Numbered from the stretch's first letter, positions 7,476 to 16,657 are shown. The stretch is 57,040 nt of DNA from Clostridiales bacterium (GCA_015069485.1 SVIM01000008.1:1-57040), one strand, 5' to 3'. The notes: generated by a model not told the origin, from the letters alone. Program-made: numbers and translations.

Positions 7476-7995
7476 TTTACGCAAAAAAATTAAAGAAATA
7501 AGAAAGGCTTTTTCGGGTGAAGAGCGCACCGTAAATAACCAAAAAATTTGCGCTAATTTTTTACAAAATTTTAGCCACTTTAAAAGTTATTTTATATATA
7601 ATTCTTTTGGCTCTGAAGCGGATACTTCCGGCATAGTAGCCACCCTTTTAAGTAAAAGCAAGCAAATATATATGCCTAAAATTAATAACGGCGAAATGCT
7701 TGCCACGCCTTTAACGGGGGAATTTACAAAGGGGGCGTTCGGTATAAGCGAGCCTGTGGGCGACGGTTATTTCGGCGAAATCGAGGTTGCAGTAATCCCC
7801 CTTCTCGCCGTAAATAATAAAGGCTTTCGTCTTGGCTACGGCGGTGGATTTTACGATAGATTTTTAAAGGGCAGGCAAATAGTTAAAGTAGGTATTGCCT
7901 TTTCCTTTCAGCATACGGAAGTAAGCTTTGAAGAAGAGTGGGACGAGCCGTTGGATTATTTAGTAACTGAAAACGGCGTTATTAGCTTTAAGTAA
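7465..7995 (+). CDS. 5-formyltetrahydrofolate cyclo-ligase
   Basis: 176 residues. It starts at the ATG inside the alr end (MKNSLRKKIKEIRKAFS). The conserved C-terminal signature is clear: VIPLLAVNNKGFRLGYGGGF and YDRFL, with the Gly-rich GYGGG binding ATP phosphate. An internal MPKI matches the family. The reaction is ATP-dependent conversion of 5-formyl-THF to 5,10-methenyl-THF, keeping folate carriers active. This fits a genome in which the pfl operon is under a ZTP (folate-stress) riboswitch. It overlaps alr by 11 bases, so translation is probably coupled. An upstream ATG at 7381 in this frame lies deep inside alr and gives a non-homologous extension, so it is rejected. Confidence 0.9.
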   Translation: MKNSLRKKIKEIRKAFSGEERTVNNQKICANFLQNFSHFKSYFIYNSFGSEADTSGIVATLLSKSKQIYMPKINNGEMLATPLTGEFTKGAFGISEPVGDGYFGEIEVAVIPLLAVNNKGFRLGYGGGFYDRFLKGRQIVKVGIAFSFQHTEVSFEEEWDEPLDYLVTENGVISFK

Positions 7996-8058
7996 AAAGC
8001 GTTTAATAAGGTCGGTTAAATTATGGCTTAAATACGAATTAAGTTTAAGGAGATATTA

Positions 8059-8604
8059 ATGAGGGTAGTAAGCGGAAAATACCGTGGGTTAGTGCTTGCC
8101 GAATTTAGCGGAAGCGAAATTCGCCCCACGGCAGATAGGGTTAAGGAAAGCTTATTTAATATTTTGTTTAATAAAGTTTTTAACGCGTCCGTTTTAGACC
8201 TTTTTTGCGGTAGCGGAAATTTGGGTATCGAGTGCCTTTCACGCGGGGCAAGCTTCGTTCAGTTTAACGATATTTCCAAGCAAAGCTTAACCGTTTTACA
8301 ACAAAACCTAAAAAAATTAAAGGGCGAAAACAGCTATAAAATTACTAATTTCGATTACCTAATTTGCCTTTCGCAAGCAAATCAAGGCTTTGATATAATT
8401 TTTATCGATCCGCCCTATAGGTTTGATTTTGGCGAATCTGCGCTAAGCGCAATAAAAAAATACAACCTTTTAAAGCAGGACGGAATTATCGTTTACGAAA
8501 GGGACGTGCCGTTTATGCAAGAGGTTGAAGGCTTTGAAAAATACGACGAAAGAAAGTACGGTAAAACTTATTTAAGTTTTTTTAAGTTAAAAGGTGAATT
8601 ATGA
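8059..8604 (+). CDS. rsmD: 16S rRNA (guanine(966)-N(2))-methyltransferase
   Basis: 181 residues, full length. It opens with MRVVSGKYRGL and has RPTADRVKESLFNIL, the substrate-binding start of RsmD. SAM-binding motif I is LDLFCGSGNLGIE and catalytic motif IV is DPPY (about residue 116). It methylates G966 of 16S rRNA during 30S assembly. AAGGAGATATTAATG gives a strong ribosome site. Its stop overlaps the start of coaD by four bases (ATGA), the usual rsmD-coaD pairing in Firmicutes (ylbH-ylbI in Bacillus). Confidence 0.95.
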   Translation: MRVVSGKYRGLVLAEFSGSEIRPTADRVKESLFNILFNKVFNASVLDLFCGSGNLGIECLSRGASFVQFNDISKQSLTVLQQNLKKLKGENSYKITNFDYLICLSQANQGFDIIFIDPPYRFDFGESALSAIKKYNLLKQDGIIVYERDVPFMQEVEGFEKYDERKYGKTYLSFFKLKGEL

Positions 8605-9089
8605 AAAAGTGTGTGTTTGCAGGCACGTTCGACCCTGTAACCTTAGGGCACAAAAAAGTTATAGATACGGCTTTAAAAATTTTTGACGAGGTTGTAGTTG
8701 CAGTTTTAATAAATACTGCAAAGAGCCCCTTATTTACCTTGGACGAAAGGTTAAGCTTTTTAAACAAGCTTTACAACGGCGATAAAAGAGTAAAAATAAT
8801 TTCGTTTAAGGGGGCGGTGGTTGACCTATTAGAACAGGAAAACACCCCCTACTATGTGCGTGGTATTCGCAATACGGTTGATTTTGAGTACGAAAATCAA
8901 AATCATTTTGCAAACAAAAAATTAAAGGAAGATATAGTAACTATATATCTCCCTGCCGAGCAGGATTCCCTTCAAATAAGCTCCTCGCTTGTAAAAAACT
9001 CTATAATTTTTAATAAAGAGTATTCCTTCTACGTACCCGAACAAATATATACCGACATACAAAAAGTATTGGAGGAAAAAGATGTTTGA
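8601..9089 (+). CDS. coaD: Phosphopantetheine adenylyltransferase
   Basis: 162 residues. The nucleotidyltransferase motif GTFDPVTLGH (T/HxGH class) is at residues 8-17, and YYVRGIRNTVDFEYE and ISSSLVK are the CoaD phosphopantetheine and ATP-binding segments. The reaction is ATP plus 4'-phosphopantetheine to dephospho-CoA, the penultimate step of CoA synthesis. It overlaps rsmD by four bases and the DAHP synthase gene by eight, so the three are tightly coupled. No oddities seen. Confidence 0.96.
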   Translation: MKKCVFAGTFDPVTLGHKKVIDTALKIFDEVVVAVLINTAKSPLFTLDERLSFLNKLYNGDKRVKIISFKGAVVDLLEQENTPYYVRGIRNTVDFEYENQNHFANKKLKEDIVTIYLPAEQDSLQISSSLVKNSIIFNKEYSFYVPEQIYTDIQKVLEEKDV

Positions 9090-10104
9090 TAAGCAAATAA
9101 AAATTCCCGAACCCGAAGAAATAAAAAGCAGTTGCCCTATGCCTAATGCTCTTAAAAAAATTAAGGCAGAAAGGGACAAGCTGGTTGAAGAGGTTATTAC
9201 CAACAAATCCGATAAATTAATAGTTATAGTAGGCCCTTGCTCTGCGCACGATTCTAAGCCCGTTTTAGATTATGTTGAAAGGCTTGGAAGGTTAAACGAC
9301 AAAGTTAAAGATAAGCTCGTTTTAGTGCCTAGAATTTACACTAATAAGCCACGCACGAAGGGCGTAGGCTATAAGGGTATGTTTTCTCAGCCCGACCCTA
9401 CTAAATCAGAGGATATATTAAAGGGAATTTATAAAATTCGCGAGCTTAATATTGCCGCAATCGAGGCGAGCGGACTTGCCGCCGCCGACGAAATGCTATA
9501 CCCCACCAACTACGAATACGTCAACGATTTATTATCGTACGTTGCAGTCGGGGCAAGAAGCTCGGAAAATCAGCTTCATAGGTTAGTTGCAAGCGGAATA
9601 GAAGTGCCCGTCGGTATTAAAAACCCTATGAGTGGCAGTATTTCAGTAATGCTCAATTCCATTTTTGCAGCGCAAAGCTCACAAATTTTTAAGTTCAACG
9701 GCTGGCAAGTTAAAACCGAAGGCAACCCGTACGCCCATGCAATTTTGCGCGGCGCGGTAGATAGCTACGGCAACGATATCCCTAACTTCCACTACGAATA
9801 CGTAATGCAGGTTATCGAAGGCTATGCAAAATCTCACCTTAAAAACCCTGCTATTATAATTGACGCAAACCACTCAAACAGCAACAAAAAATTTAAACAG
9901 CAAATAAGAATTTGCGAAGAGGTTATGCAAAACAGGGTTTACGATAGCGATTTTAAAAAGGCGGTTAAGGGCTTTATGATAGAAAGCTTTATCGAGGAAG
10001 GAAATCAAGCAGAAGATAAAGTTTACGGCAAATCAATAACTGACCCTTGCCTTGGCTGGGCAGATACCGAAAGGCTTCTTTTAGATATTGCAAATAAGGT
10101 TTAA
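9082..10104 (+). CDS. aroF: 3-deoxy-7-phosphoheptulonate (DAHP) synthase, class I alpha type
   Basis: 340 residues, matching the AroF/AroG/AroH type (about 350). Visible are IVIVGPCSAHD, the PEP-binding PRIYTNKPRT, VGARSSENQ with the conserved ARSSE-type metal and substrate motif, and DANHSNSNKK near residue 262. It condenses PEP and erythrose-4-phosphate in the first step of the shikimate pathway. Its substrate E4P comes from transketolase, also in this window. The ATG at 9082 lies inside the end of coaD (AAAAGATG), with GGAGG as ribosome site. The following gene is prephenate dehydratase, so this branch feeds phenylalanine. Which allosteric isotype it is cannot be told by eye. Confidence 0.93.
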   Translation: MFDKQIKIPEPEEIKSSCPMPNALKKIKAERDKLVEEVITNKSDKLIVIVGPCSAHDSKPVLDYVERLGRLNDKVKDKLVLVPRIYTNKPRTKGVGYKGMFSQPDPTKSEDILKGIYKIRELNIAAIEASGLAAADEMLYPTNYEYVNDLLSYVAVGARSSENQLHRLVASGIEVPVGIKNPMSGSISVMLNSIFAAQSSQIFKFNGWQVKTEGNPYAHAILRGAVDSYGNDIPNFHYEYVMQVIEGYAKSHLKNPAIIIDANHSNSNKKFKQQIRICEEVMQNRVYDSDFKKAVKGFMIESFIEEGNQAEDKVYGKSITDPCLGWADTERLLLDIANKV

Positions 10105-10146
10105 CCCCCATATATGCGCCAACTACGGCGTTTTTAAAGGTGATTT

Positions 10147-10944
10147 ATGTATAAAAAAATCGGTTATTTAGGGCCAAAGGGAAGCTACAGTATGCTTGCC
10201 GTAAGCGCGCTTTGTCCCAACGCTTTAGCGTTGGAATATCCAAGCTTTTATTTAGTTTTTCAAGCGCTTACTTTAGGTGAAGTGGACGCAATCGTTCTCC
10301 CTATCGAAAATTCTATAAACGGCGGAGTTATGCAAAATATCGACTTGCTACAGCAAAGCGATAATTTAATCGCCGTAAAAGAGTGCAAAATTAAAATTGA
10401 TCATCGACTAATTTATTTAAAGGGCGCAAACCTTTCTAAAATAAAAACGGTTTATTCTCACTCTCAAGCGCTTGCGCAATGCGCAAAATTTTTGCAAAAA
10501 AATTTCCCTAACGCAAAGCAGGTTGCAACGCCATCCACCTCCGGTTGTATCGAAATGATAAATTCCCCCGAAGAAGTGGGAATAGTTGGCGCGCATTATA
10601 GCGTAAACGGCTTTGAAATTTCCCAGTACGGCGTTGCTGACGAGCCTAGCAATTATACGCAATTTTTGCTTGTAGTTAACGGCAGAGAAGAAATGATTGC
10701 CGAGCACGAAAGAATATATTTTTCCTTCACCTGCCCGCACGAGCCGGGGGCGCTACTTAAAATGCTCACCGTTTTAGAAGAAATTAATATGACTAAAATA
10801 GAATCCCGTCCCATAAAGGAAAGGGTGGGGGAATTTAGATTTTTTATCGAGGTTTTTGGAAATTTAAAAGATAGCAAGGTTAAAAACGCGCTGTTATCTT
10901 TAAGTCAAAAAGCCACTAGCTTTAAAATTTTAGGCTGTTATTAA
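10147..10944 (+). CDS. pheA: Prephenate dehydratase with ACT domain
   Basis: 265 residues, monofunctional (no chorismate mutase part). The PDT domain begins IGYLGPKGSYS and has LPIENSINGGV. The ACT domain follows from about 187, with ESRPIKERVGEF, the phenylalanine-binding ESRP motif. Reaction: prephenate to phenylpyruvate with feedback inhibition by Phe. The catalytic TRF motif is here T171-Q-F (NYTQF): the threonine is kept but the arginine is glutamine. It lies 42 bases after the DAHP synthase gene with AAAGGTG as ribosome site and is the last gene of the alr run. It converges on ylbJ. Confidence 0.9.
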   Translation: MYKKIGYLGPKGSYSMLAVSALCPNALALEYPSFYLVFQALTLGEVDAIVLPIENSINGGVMQNIDLLQQSDNLIAVKECKIKIDHRLIYLKGANLSKIKTVYSHSQALAQCAKFLQKNFPNAKQVATPSTSGCIEMINSPEEVGIVGAHYSVNGFEISQYGVADEPSNYTQFLLVVNGREEMIAEHERIYFSFTCPHEPGALLKMLTVLEEINMTKIESRPIKERVGEFRFFIEVFGNLKDSKVKNALLSLSQKATSFKILGCY

Positions 10945-10964
10945 TTTTTTAATTCAAAGCGTTT

Positions 10965-11900
10965 TTAAGGCAAAAAAAGTAAAAAGATAAAGCATACTAC
11001 CGCTTGAATTAATTTTACGGCTACAAATTTTGCAGGCTTTATTCCCGCCTTAACAAGGTAAGAAAGCTGTTGAAAAATAATAGAAGCACCGCCAAAGGTT
11101 ATTAAAAATCCGCAAAGCGCAACGGCGTGCTTGCCGTTATTTTGGGCAATGCTCACGCACGCGCCCGTTGCTTCAATTAAGCCCTTGCATAAATTTGCGC
11201 AAATATTTTCTTCAAAAAATAAACATAATAATTTTTGTACGGGGTAAAAAATGTTAAGGTCGTAAGCAATTTGCGCCACCGTATAAAAAAAGCAAATAAA
11301 AGCACCGCAATTTAACATTGCGCTTGCCGAGCCAAAAAAGCACTCGTGCAAAATATTTCCGCCTTGCCTTTTTAAAGGTGTAATTTTTGCGCTCTCTCTT
11401 TTTGAAAAAGCGCAAAATATAAGGCTTATTAAAAGTATCGAAAGGGTGTGGGCAACAAAAATTTTTAAGCCGACGGCGCTATTTGCAAACATTTTACTGC
11501 CCACGCTACCAATAATAAACAACGGCCCGGAGGTAGAGCATAAAAAGGCAAGCTTTTCGGCATCCCTTTTATCAAACGCGCCACCTTCAAAAAATTCAGT
11601 AACTATTCTGCTTCCCGCAGGGTAGCCGGAAGCAATTGCCATAACAAAGCACGATGGCGCAACAAAGGGTAGCTTTAGCCTATTGCTAACGCAATATAAA
11701 GGCTTATTTAATATATCAACACCCCCCGTTTTAATTAAAATTGCAGAAAGGACGGCAAACGGAAATAGTGAGGGCACTACGCACTCCGCCCAAAGCAAAA
11801 GCCCCTTTAAGCAAGCGTCAATATATCTTTCGGGGTATGCTATTATAGCGCTCGCAACGCAAATGCAGGTTATACATATTAAAATTTTTTTTAGTTTCAT
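10965..11900 (-). CDS. ylbJ: Sporulation integral membrane protein YlbJ homologue
   Basis: 311 residues with about eight membrane segments. The motifs SGYPAGSRI (residues about 91-99) and CSTSGPLFIIGSVG match the YlbJ/nucleoside-recognition (Gate) family. In Bacillus subtilis ylbJ is sigma-E controlled and needed for heat-resistant spores. The gene sits in the conserved rsmD-coaD-ylbJ-ylbK neighbourhood but is inverted here and separated from coaD by the aromatic genes. The start codon at 11900 has no ribosome site; a TATTCT lies six bases upstream but with no good -35. Regulation by a sporulation sigma factor would be expected but no clear sigma-E box was found. Confidence 0.85.
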   Translation of the reverse strand: MKLKKILICITCICVASAIIAYPERYIDACLKGLLLWAECVVPSLFPFAVLSAILIKTGGVDILNKPLYCVSNRLKLPFVAPSCFVMAIASGYPAGSRIVTEFFEGGAFDKRDAEKLAFLCSTSGPLFIIGSVGSKMFANSAVGLKIFVAHTLSILLISLIFCAFSKRESAKITPLKRQGGNILHECFFGSASAMLNCGAFICFFYTVAQIAYDLNIFYPVQKLLCLFFEENICANLCKGLIEATGACVSIAQNNGKHAVALCGFLITFGGASIIFQQLSYLVKAGIKPAKFVAVKLIQAVVCFIFLLFLP

Positions 11901-11931
11901 GTTTATAGAATACTAAAAAGGAGCAAGCGTT

Positions 11932-12723
11932 ATGAGTAAAACTTTAGCATTGGCGTTAGGCGGTGGAGGGGCGCGCGGTGTGGCGCATATCGGCTTTATA
12001 AAGGCGTTGGAGGAAAACGGAATAAAGCCCGACTATATTACGGGTACTTCAATGGGTGCTGTGGTTGGCGGCTGCTACGCCAAAGGGATGCACATAGACG
12101 AAATTAGGGACGCTACTTTAAAGCTTAAGGGTGGCGATTTAATAGATTTTAGCGCAACGGCGTTAACTAAATTAGGGATTTTGCGCAGTAAAAAGGTTCA
12201 ACGGCTTTTTATGCAATATCTTGGCGATATTACCTTTGATAACTTACAAATACCGTTCGTTTGTACTGCCGTCGATTTATATTCAGGCAAGCTCGTAAAT
12301 ATAAATTCGGGTAGCGTTGCAAAGGCGGTTCAAGCGTCAAGCTGTATTCCGTCCGTATTTCGCCCCGTAAGCTTTAAAAATATGCTTTTAATCGACGGTG
12401 GCGTGTTGTGTCGCGTTCCCGTGGTTCAGGCAAGGGAAATGGGGGCAGACGTAGTAGTTGCGGTGGACGTTTTATTAACTGCGTCAAGTCCGGTTAAAAA
12501 AGTGCCCAACATCTTTTCTATGCTTATGCGAATTTTCGACATTATGGATAATACCATAACTACTACCGATAGAACTTATAATAAAAACTATTGCGACCTT
12601 TTAATTCAGCCCGAAATGCAAGGCATAACGCCTTACGCAGTTAAGGATTTAGATAGGGCGTATAAAGAAGGCTACGAAATAGGTTTAAAAAATATTAAAA
12701 ATATAAAAGAGCTGTTAAACTAA
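11932..12723 (+). CDS. Patatin-like phospholipase (YlbK/RssA type)
   Basis: 263 residues. The oxyanion-hole loop is GGGGARGVAHIG, the nucleophile serine is S40 in GTSMG, and the dyad aspartate is D155 in DGG, so the catalytic Ser-Asp dyad is complete. No signal peptide; a cytoplasmic or membrane-associated acyl hydrolase. Substrates of this subfamily are poorly defined. The ribosome site AAAAGGAG precedes ATG 11932 by eight bases. It diverges from ylbJ with only 31 bases between starts, and its stop overlaps the rarA start (TAATG). In Bacillus the equivalent ylbK follows ylbJ, supporting orthology. Confidence 0.88.
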   Translation: MSKTLALALGGGGARGVAHIGFIKALEENGIKPDYITGTSMGAVVGGCYAKGMHIDEIRDATLKLKGGDLIDFSATALTKLGILRSKKVQRLFMQYLGDITFDNLQIPFVCTAVDLYSGKLVNINSGSVAKAVQASSCIPSVFRPVSFKNMLLIDGGVLCRVPVVQAREMGADVVVAVDVLLTASSPVKKVPNIFSMLMRIFDIMDNTITTTDRTYNKNYCDLLIQPEMQGITPYAVKDLDRAYKEGYEIGLKNIKNIKELLN

Positions 12724-14036
12724 TGGATTTATTTGATTTAGCTGGCAACGAAGAAGAGGTAAAACCGCTTGCCGAGCGCATGCGCGCAAACAACTTAAAC
12801 GAATTTATTGGTCAAAAGCATATCGTTGCGGAAGGTAGCCTATTAAGGCGCGCAATTTCGTTAGATAGGCTTGGAAGCTGTATTTTTTGGGGACCTCCCG
12901 GTACGGGCAAAACCACGCTCGCTAATATAATAGCTTCTACCACGCACGGCGAATTTATAAAGCTAAACGCCGTACAAGCAGGGGTTGCCGATGTGAAAAA
13001 GGCGGTTGACGACGCAAAAAACAACCTAAAAATGTTTGGCAAGCGTACATATTTAATGCTTGACGAGTGTCACCGTTTTAATAAAACTCAGTCGGATTCC
13101 CTTCTTCCCGCAATAGAGCAAGGAACTATAATTTTCATAGGCTCAACGACGGAAAATCCCTTCGCTGCAATGACGCCTGCAATCGTTTCCCGTTGCCGAG
13201 TTTTCGAGTTTAAGCACCTTTCAACAGAGGATATTAAGGGGGCAATTAAAAAAGCCATAACCGATAAGCGCAAGGGGTTGGGGCAATATAACGCCGTAGT
13301 GGACGAGGAGGCGATTAATCATATCGCTTTAACCTCGGGCGGTGATTTGCGCACGGCGTACAACGCTATCGAGCTTGCCGTTTTAACAACGCCCCCCACC
13401 GCCGAAGGTACCGTCAGGGTAACGCTTGCCGACGCAGAGCAATCAATTCAAAAAAAATCGCTATCCTATAACAAGGACGCGTATTACGATTACTTATCGG
13501 CGTTTTGTAAATCGCTTCGCGGAAGCGACGCTAACGCCGCGCTATATTACGCAATGCGATTAATTGAAGGCGGTTGCGACCCTATGTTAGTTGCGCGTAG
13601 ATTAGTAGTACACGCCTCCGAGGACGTAGGTATGGCAGACCCTAACGCCCTTGTAATCGCTTCTTCAGCAATGTTCGTTTTAGAAAAAACGGGCTACCCC
13701 GAAGGACTAATTCCCCTTTCAAACGCCATAATATACGTTTGTGAAGCGCCTAAAAGCAATTCCGTCGTAACGGCAATGTACGCAGCTAAGGCAGACGCAA
13801 TTTCCGTTAGGGACGACGACGGCGTACCCCCTTATTTAAAGGATAACAGCTATGGCGATAAAAATTCCAAGGAGCAAAGCGCAAATTACAAATACCCCCA
13901 CAACTATGCACAGCATTACGTTGAACAGCAATATCTTCCCAACGCGTTAAAGGACAAAATTTATTATACTCCGTCCGATATAGGCTTCGAAAAAACCGTA
14001 AAGGAAATAAGAAGGGAAAAGGGCAAGCTAAAATAA
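12723..14036 (+). CDS. rarA: Replication-associated recombination protein A (MgsA/RarA AAA+ ATPase)
   Basis: 437 residues. Walker A GPPGTGKTT is at 57-65, Walker B is LMLDECHRFNK (the family usually has DEIH), sensor 1 lies in GSTTENPF and the SRC box follows. The C-terminal tetramerisation region includes GCDPMLVARRLVVHASEDVG, a RarA hallmark. The family acts at stalled replication forks, interacting with SSB. The start codon overlaps the patatin stop by one base, so expression is coupled. A bidirectional terminator at 14101 ends the unit. Confidence 0.95.
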   Translation: MDLFDLAGNEEEVKPLAERMRANNLNEFIGQKHIVAEGSLLRRAISLDRLGSCIFWGPPGTGKTTLANIIASTTHGEFIKLNAVQAGVADVKKAVDDAKNNLKMFGKRTYLMLDECHRFNKTQSDSLLPAIEQGTIIFIGSTTENPFAAMTPAIVSRCRVFEFKHLSTEDIKGAIKKAITDKRKGLGQYNAVVDEEAINHIALTSGGDLRTAYNAIELAVLTTPPTAEGTVRVTLADAEQSIQKKSLSYNKDAYYDYLSAFCKSLRGSDANAALYYAMRLIEGGCDPMLVARRLVVHASEDVGMADPNALVIASSAMFVLEKTGYPEGLIPLSNAIIYVCEAPKSNSVVTAMYAAKADAISVRDDDGVPPYLKDNSYGDKNSKEQSANYKYPHNYAQHYVEQQYLPNALKDKIYYTPSDIGFEKTVKEIRREKGKLK

Positions 14037-14100
14037 ATTTGCTTTGCTTTGCTATTTAAAAACATTGCCTTGCAACTTTAAAAACATTTACAAATTTAAT

Positions 14101-14145
14101 AAAAAAGCCCGACGAGCATTTTTGCTCGTCGGGCTTAAATTTTTA
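14101..14145. terminator. Bidirectional terminator between rarA and the VanZ-type gene
   Basis: A 14-bp perfect stem AAGCCCGACGAGCA with a four-T loop (14105-14136), then AAATTTTTAT; T-rich on the other strand as well. Confidence 0.92.
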
Positions 14146-14152
14146 TAATAAC

Positions 14153-16048
14153 TTATTCGTCGTCCGTTTGGTCAGCTTGGCTCTTTTTAATTTTAATGCC
14201 TTTAATGCGCCTAATTTTTTTAAGCTTTTGCTCGCTTTTAGCCCTTTCTTCTTCACGGGCTGCCCTTTCCGCTTGCAAAATTTTCTCTTCTTCCAAACGC
14301 TTACTTTCTTCCAGCTGTCGCGCTTCTTCCAAAGCCCGTTGCTTTTCCAGCTCTTCAGCCTCGTATAACTGCTTGGCTTCCTCTAAAAGCCTCGCTTCCT
14401 CTAAAACCTTGGCTTCACGCTTCTTTCTGGCTTTTTCTTCACGCTTTTCCAGCTGTTTTTTCTTTTGTTCTTGCTTTTTTAAGCGTTCTTTGGTTTTTGC
14501 TCGCTTTTTTAAAACGATATTAAATTGCATAAATATTGCAATAATAATGCCCGTTACGTAGCCAGTAAGGTCTATTAAAATATCTAAGGTAACGCTCGAT
14601 CTTCCGGGTATAAACTGTTGAATAATTTCGGTAATTGCCCCAAGAGAAATTCCCACGGAAGCGCAAATAAATGCCGAAAGTAATTTGCTTTTAATTTCGT
14701 GGTGCTTTAAAAAGAAAATTATAAGCAGGCCTTCAATTAAAAACATACCCATATGTCCAAAAATTTTACCTGCGTATTGCGCCCAGTCCTTATACGAAAG
14801 CCCTTGTTGCTCCGCGTTAATAACCAAATCCACGCTAACGCTTTGCACGCCGTCGTCAATCACGACCCTCAAATCAAAAACACCCGGCTTTAGCGCTTTA
14901 ACGCTCCAAGCGTTTTTCCCGGTATTATAAACGTAAAGCTCCTCGCTGGAGTACTCAAATTTCATTATCTTATAAGTGCACTCTTCAGGGAATAAAAAGT
15001 TAACAAGCTTTGCGCTATTTACAATAACCTCAATTTGTCCGTCTTGGTTAAACTGGTCTTCAAAAACGGTGGGCGCTTTAACAACGTTTTCTACGGTTGC
15101 AAAGCTATCAAAAGTAAATCCGTTTGGAAGGGTAACGGTAAACTCTACCCTGCCCGCTTTTTTAAATTTTATGTAATTTAATTTTGTAACGCTACCAAAG
15201 CTTTCGTCCTTTAGCTTAATTTCAAAATCAGTATAAACCCTTTTGCCCCCGTTATATAGGTAAACTACGGCAGTTTCGTTATACCTAAAAACGCTTCTGC
15301 CCTCTGCAATTTGCTTTGAGGTAGAAAGCTTAACCTCGTCAATTTGGGTAACTTCTTCCCTTTCGGGTAGTATTTCAACGGAGTAATAACTTTCGTCACC
15401 GTTTTTAAGTCTTGCGGTAATAGTGGCGTTTTCCGTTTCCTTCAAGGGTAAAAGCTTGCCTTCGCCAACCGTTTTAAAATATTCTTCATCAAAAAGGTAT
15501 TCAACCTCCGTTTCTGAATATGAATTAGTGGCGGAAGTAAACGAGGTGGTTAAATAAATAGGTAGGTTTACGAACGCAACGCCCTTTTTCGTCAGCGTCG
15601 GGCCGGTGGCGGTAACTGAAAATTGATTAGGGTAAACGGTGTAAAAATCAAGGGTTATAACCTTTTCAAAGTCAATATCGTTTTCGCTGGTTATTAAAAT
15701 TTTTCCAACTGCGTGCTCGCCGTCAAACGGCTTAGAACGAAATCCACCCGTATTGTTTAAAACCAAAGTATCGGGCGTAAGGTTTTCAAATTGTAGGGTT
15801 ACCTTTTTATTTGAATCGGTTACGGTAGTGTAAGTAGGATAATAAGTTTTTTCTTTAACTAAAATTTCCGGCAAGCCCTCAACGGTAACGTCGGTAATAT
15901 TTGCCCTAGTAAACAAACTTTTTATATACGGAAAAGTCTTTTGGTAAATATTGCTTGCTATACTCGTCCCAAACGATAGCGTAAAAACTAATATTATCGA
16001 CCAGCCTATTAAAAGCCAAGTCGAAAGAACTTTTTTAAACTTCGTCAC
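14153..16048 (-). CDS. VanZ-type membrane protein with extracellular domain and charged coiled-coil tail
   Basis: 631 residues. Order: N-terminal membrane segment (about 10-30); a 390-residue beta-rich extracellular part with Ig-like strands but no clear BIG2 consensus; a VanZ-like membrane domain (about 425-512) starting GKIFGHMGMF and containing TEIIQQFIPGRSS (from 473) and DILIDLTGYVTG; then about 100 residues of Lys/Glu/Arg/Leu-rich coiled coil predicted to face the cytoplasm. VanZ domains are linked to teicoplanin resistance but their function is unknown. The GTG start at 16048 has AAGGTG five bases upstream. It lies 13 bases after the nitroreductase gene. The protein at 23856 has the same plan. 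Function unknown; envelope anchoring or scaffolding is a guess. Confidence 0.75.
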   Translation of the reverse strand: MTKFKKVLSTWLLIGWSIILVFTLSFGTSIASNIYQKTFPYIKSLFTRANITDVTVEGLPEILVKEKTYYPTYTTVTDSNKKVTLQFENLTPDTLVLNNTGGFRSKPFDGEHAVGKILITSENDIDFEKVITLDFYTVYPNQFSVTATGPTLTKKGVAFVNLPIYLTTSFTSATNSYSETEVEYLFDEEYFKTVGEGKLLPLKETENATITARLKNGDESYYSVEILPEREEVTQIDEVKLSTSKQIAEGRSVFRYNETAVVYLYNGGKRVYTDFEIKLKDESFGSVTKLNYIKFKKAGRVEFTVTLPNGFTFDSFATVENVVKAPTVFEDQFNQDGQIEVIVNSAKLVNFLFPEECTYKIMKFEYSSEELYVYNTGKNAWSVKALKPGVFDLRVVIDDGVQSVSVDLVINAEQQGLSYKDWAQYAGKIFGHMGMFLIEGLLIIFFLKHHEIKSKLLSAFICASVGISLGAITEIIQQFIPGRSSVTLDILIDLTGYVTGIIIAIFMQFNIVLKKRAKTKERLKKQEQKKKQLEKREEKARKKREAKVLEEARLLEEAKQLYEAEELEKQRALEEARQLEESKRLEEEKILQAERAAREEERAKSEQKLKKIRRIKGIKIKKSQADQTDDE

Positions 16049-16061
16049 AAAAACACCTTAA

Positions 16062-16598
16062 TTATTCTTTAATAAGCTCAAAAATTTTATCAAAGTCCTT
16101 GCGCGCCTTTTTGCGAATAACCGCGCCTTCTTCAGCGTATCCAATAGCGATAATCAACGGGAATTTACTGCCATCAGGTAAATTCAAATACTCGGCAATT
16201 CCCTTTTCGTCACGCATACCCAAAATGCAGGTTTGAAGCCCTAAATCCTCTGCTGCTAAAACCAAATGGGCGGCAAGAATACCTATGTCGTTCCCTACGA
16301 AGTCGGATTTAAGCATAGCCTGTCCAATCCTTTCGGGTAAAACTGCCTTTTCTTGCTTAATAACTATAAATGCAGGGCAAGTATCAGCCCAACCGTTTAT
16401 GCCGGAAATTTTAACGAACTTTGCAAAGCCCTTTGCCTTTTTACCGTTTAATGCAATCATCTTCCAAGGCTGTGAATTGCAAGCAGAAGGCGCAAGCGAC
16501 GCCAAGCTACACACCTTTACTAAAAGTTCGTCGTCTACGGGCTTGTCTTCGTATTTTCTCGTGCTTTGTCTTTTTAAAAAAAGCTGTTCAATATTCAT
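16062..16598 (-). CDS. Nitroreductase-family FMN oxidoreductase
   Basis: 178 residues. FMN-binding pattern: RQSTRKYEDKPV at the N-terminus, LAPSACNSQPWKMIAL, and the later IGYAEEGAVIRKKARKDFDK typical of the family C-terminus. Many anaerobe relatives reduce nitroaromatics, quinones or flavin; the physiological electron acceptor is unknown. The ATG at 16598 with GAGAG upstream is chosen over the in-frame TTG at 16610, which lies within that purine run. The VanZ-type gene follows 13 bases later and is probably in the same transcript. The gap to tkt (110 bases) contains an inverted repeat that may end the tkt transcript. Confidence 0.88.
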   Translation of the reverse strand: MNIEQLFLKRQSTRKYEDKPVDDELLVKVCSLASLAPSACNSQPWKMIALNGKKAKGFAKFVKISGINGWADTCPAFIVIKQEKAVLPERIGQAMLKSDFVGNDIGILAAHLVLAAEDLGLQTCILGMRDEKGIAEYLNLPDGSKFPLIIAIGYAEEGAVIRKKARKDFDKIFELIKE

Positions 16599-16657
16599 AA
16601 TAACTCTCAAACATTATTTATTTGCCACATATTATGGCACTAATTTAAACTTAACCG

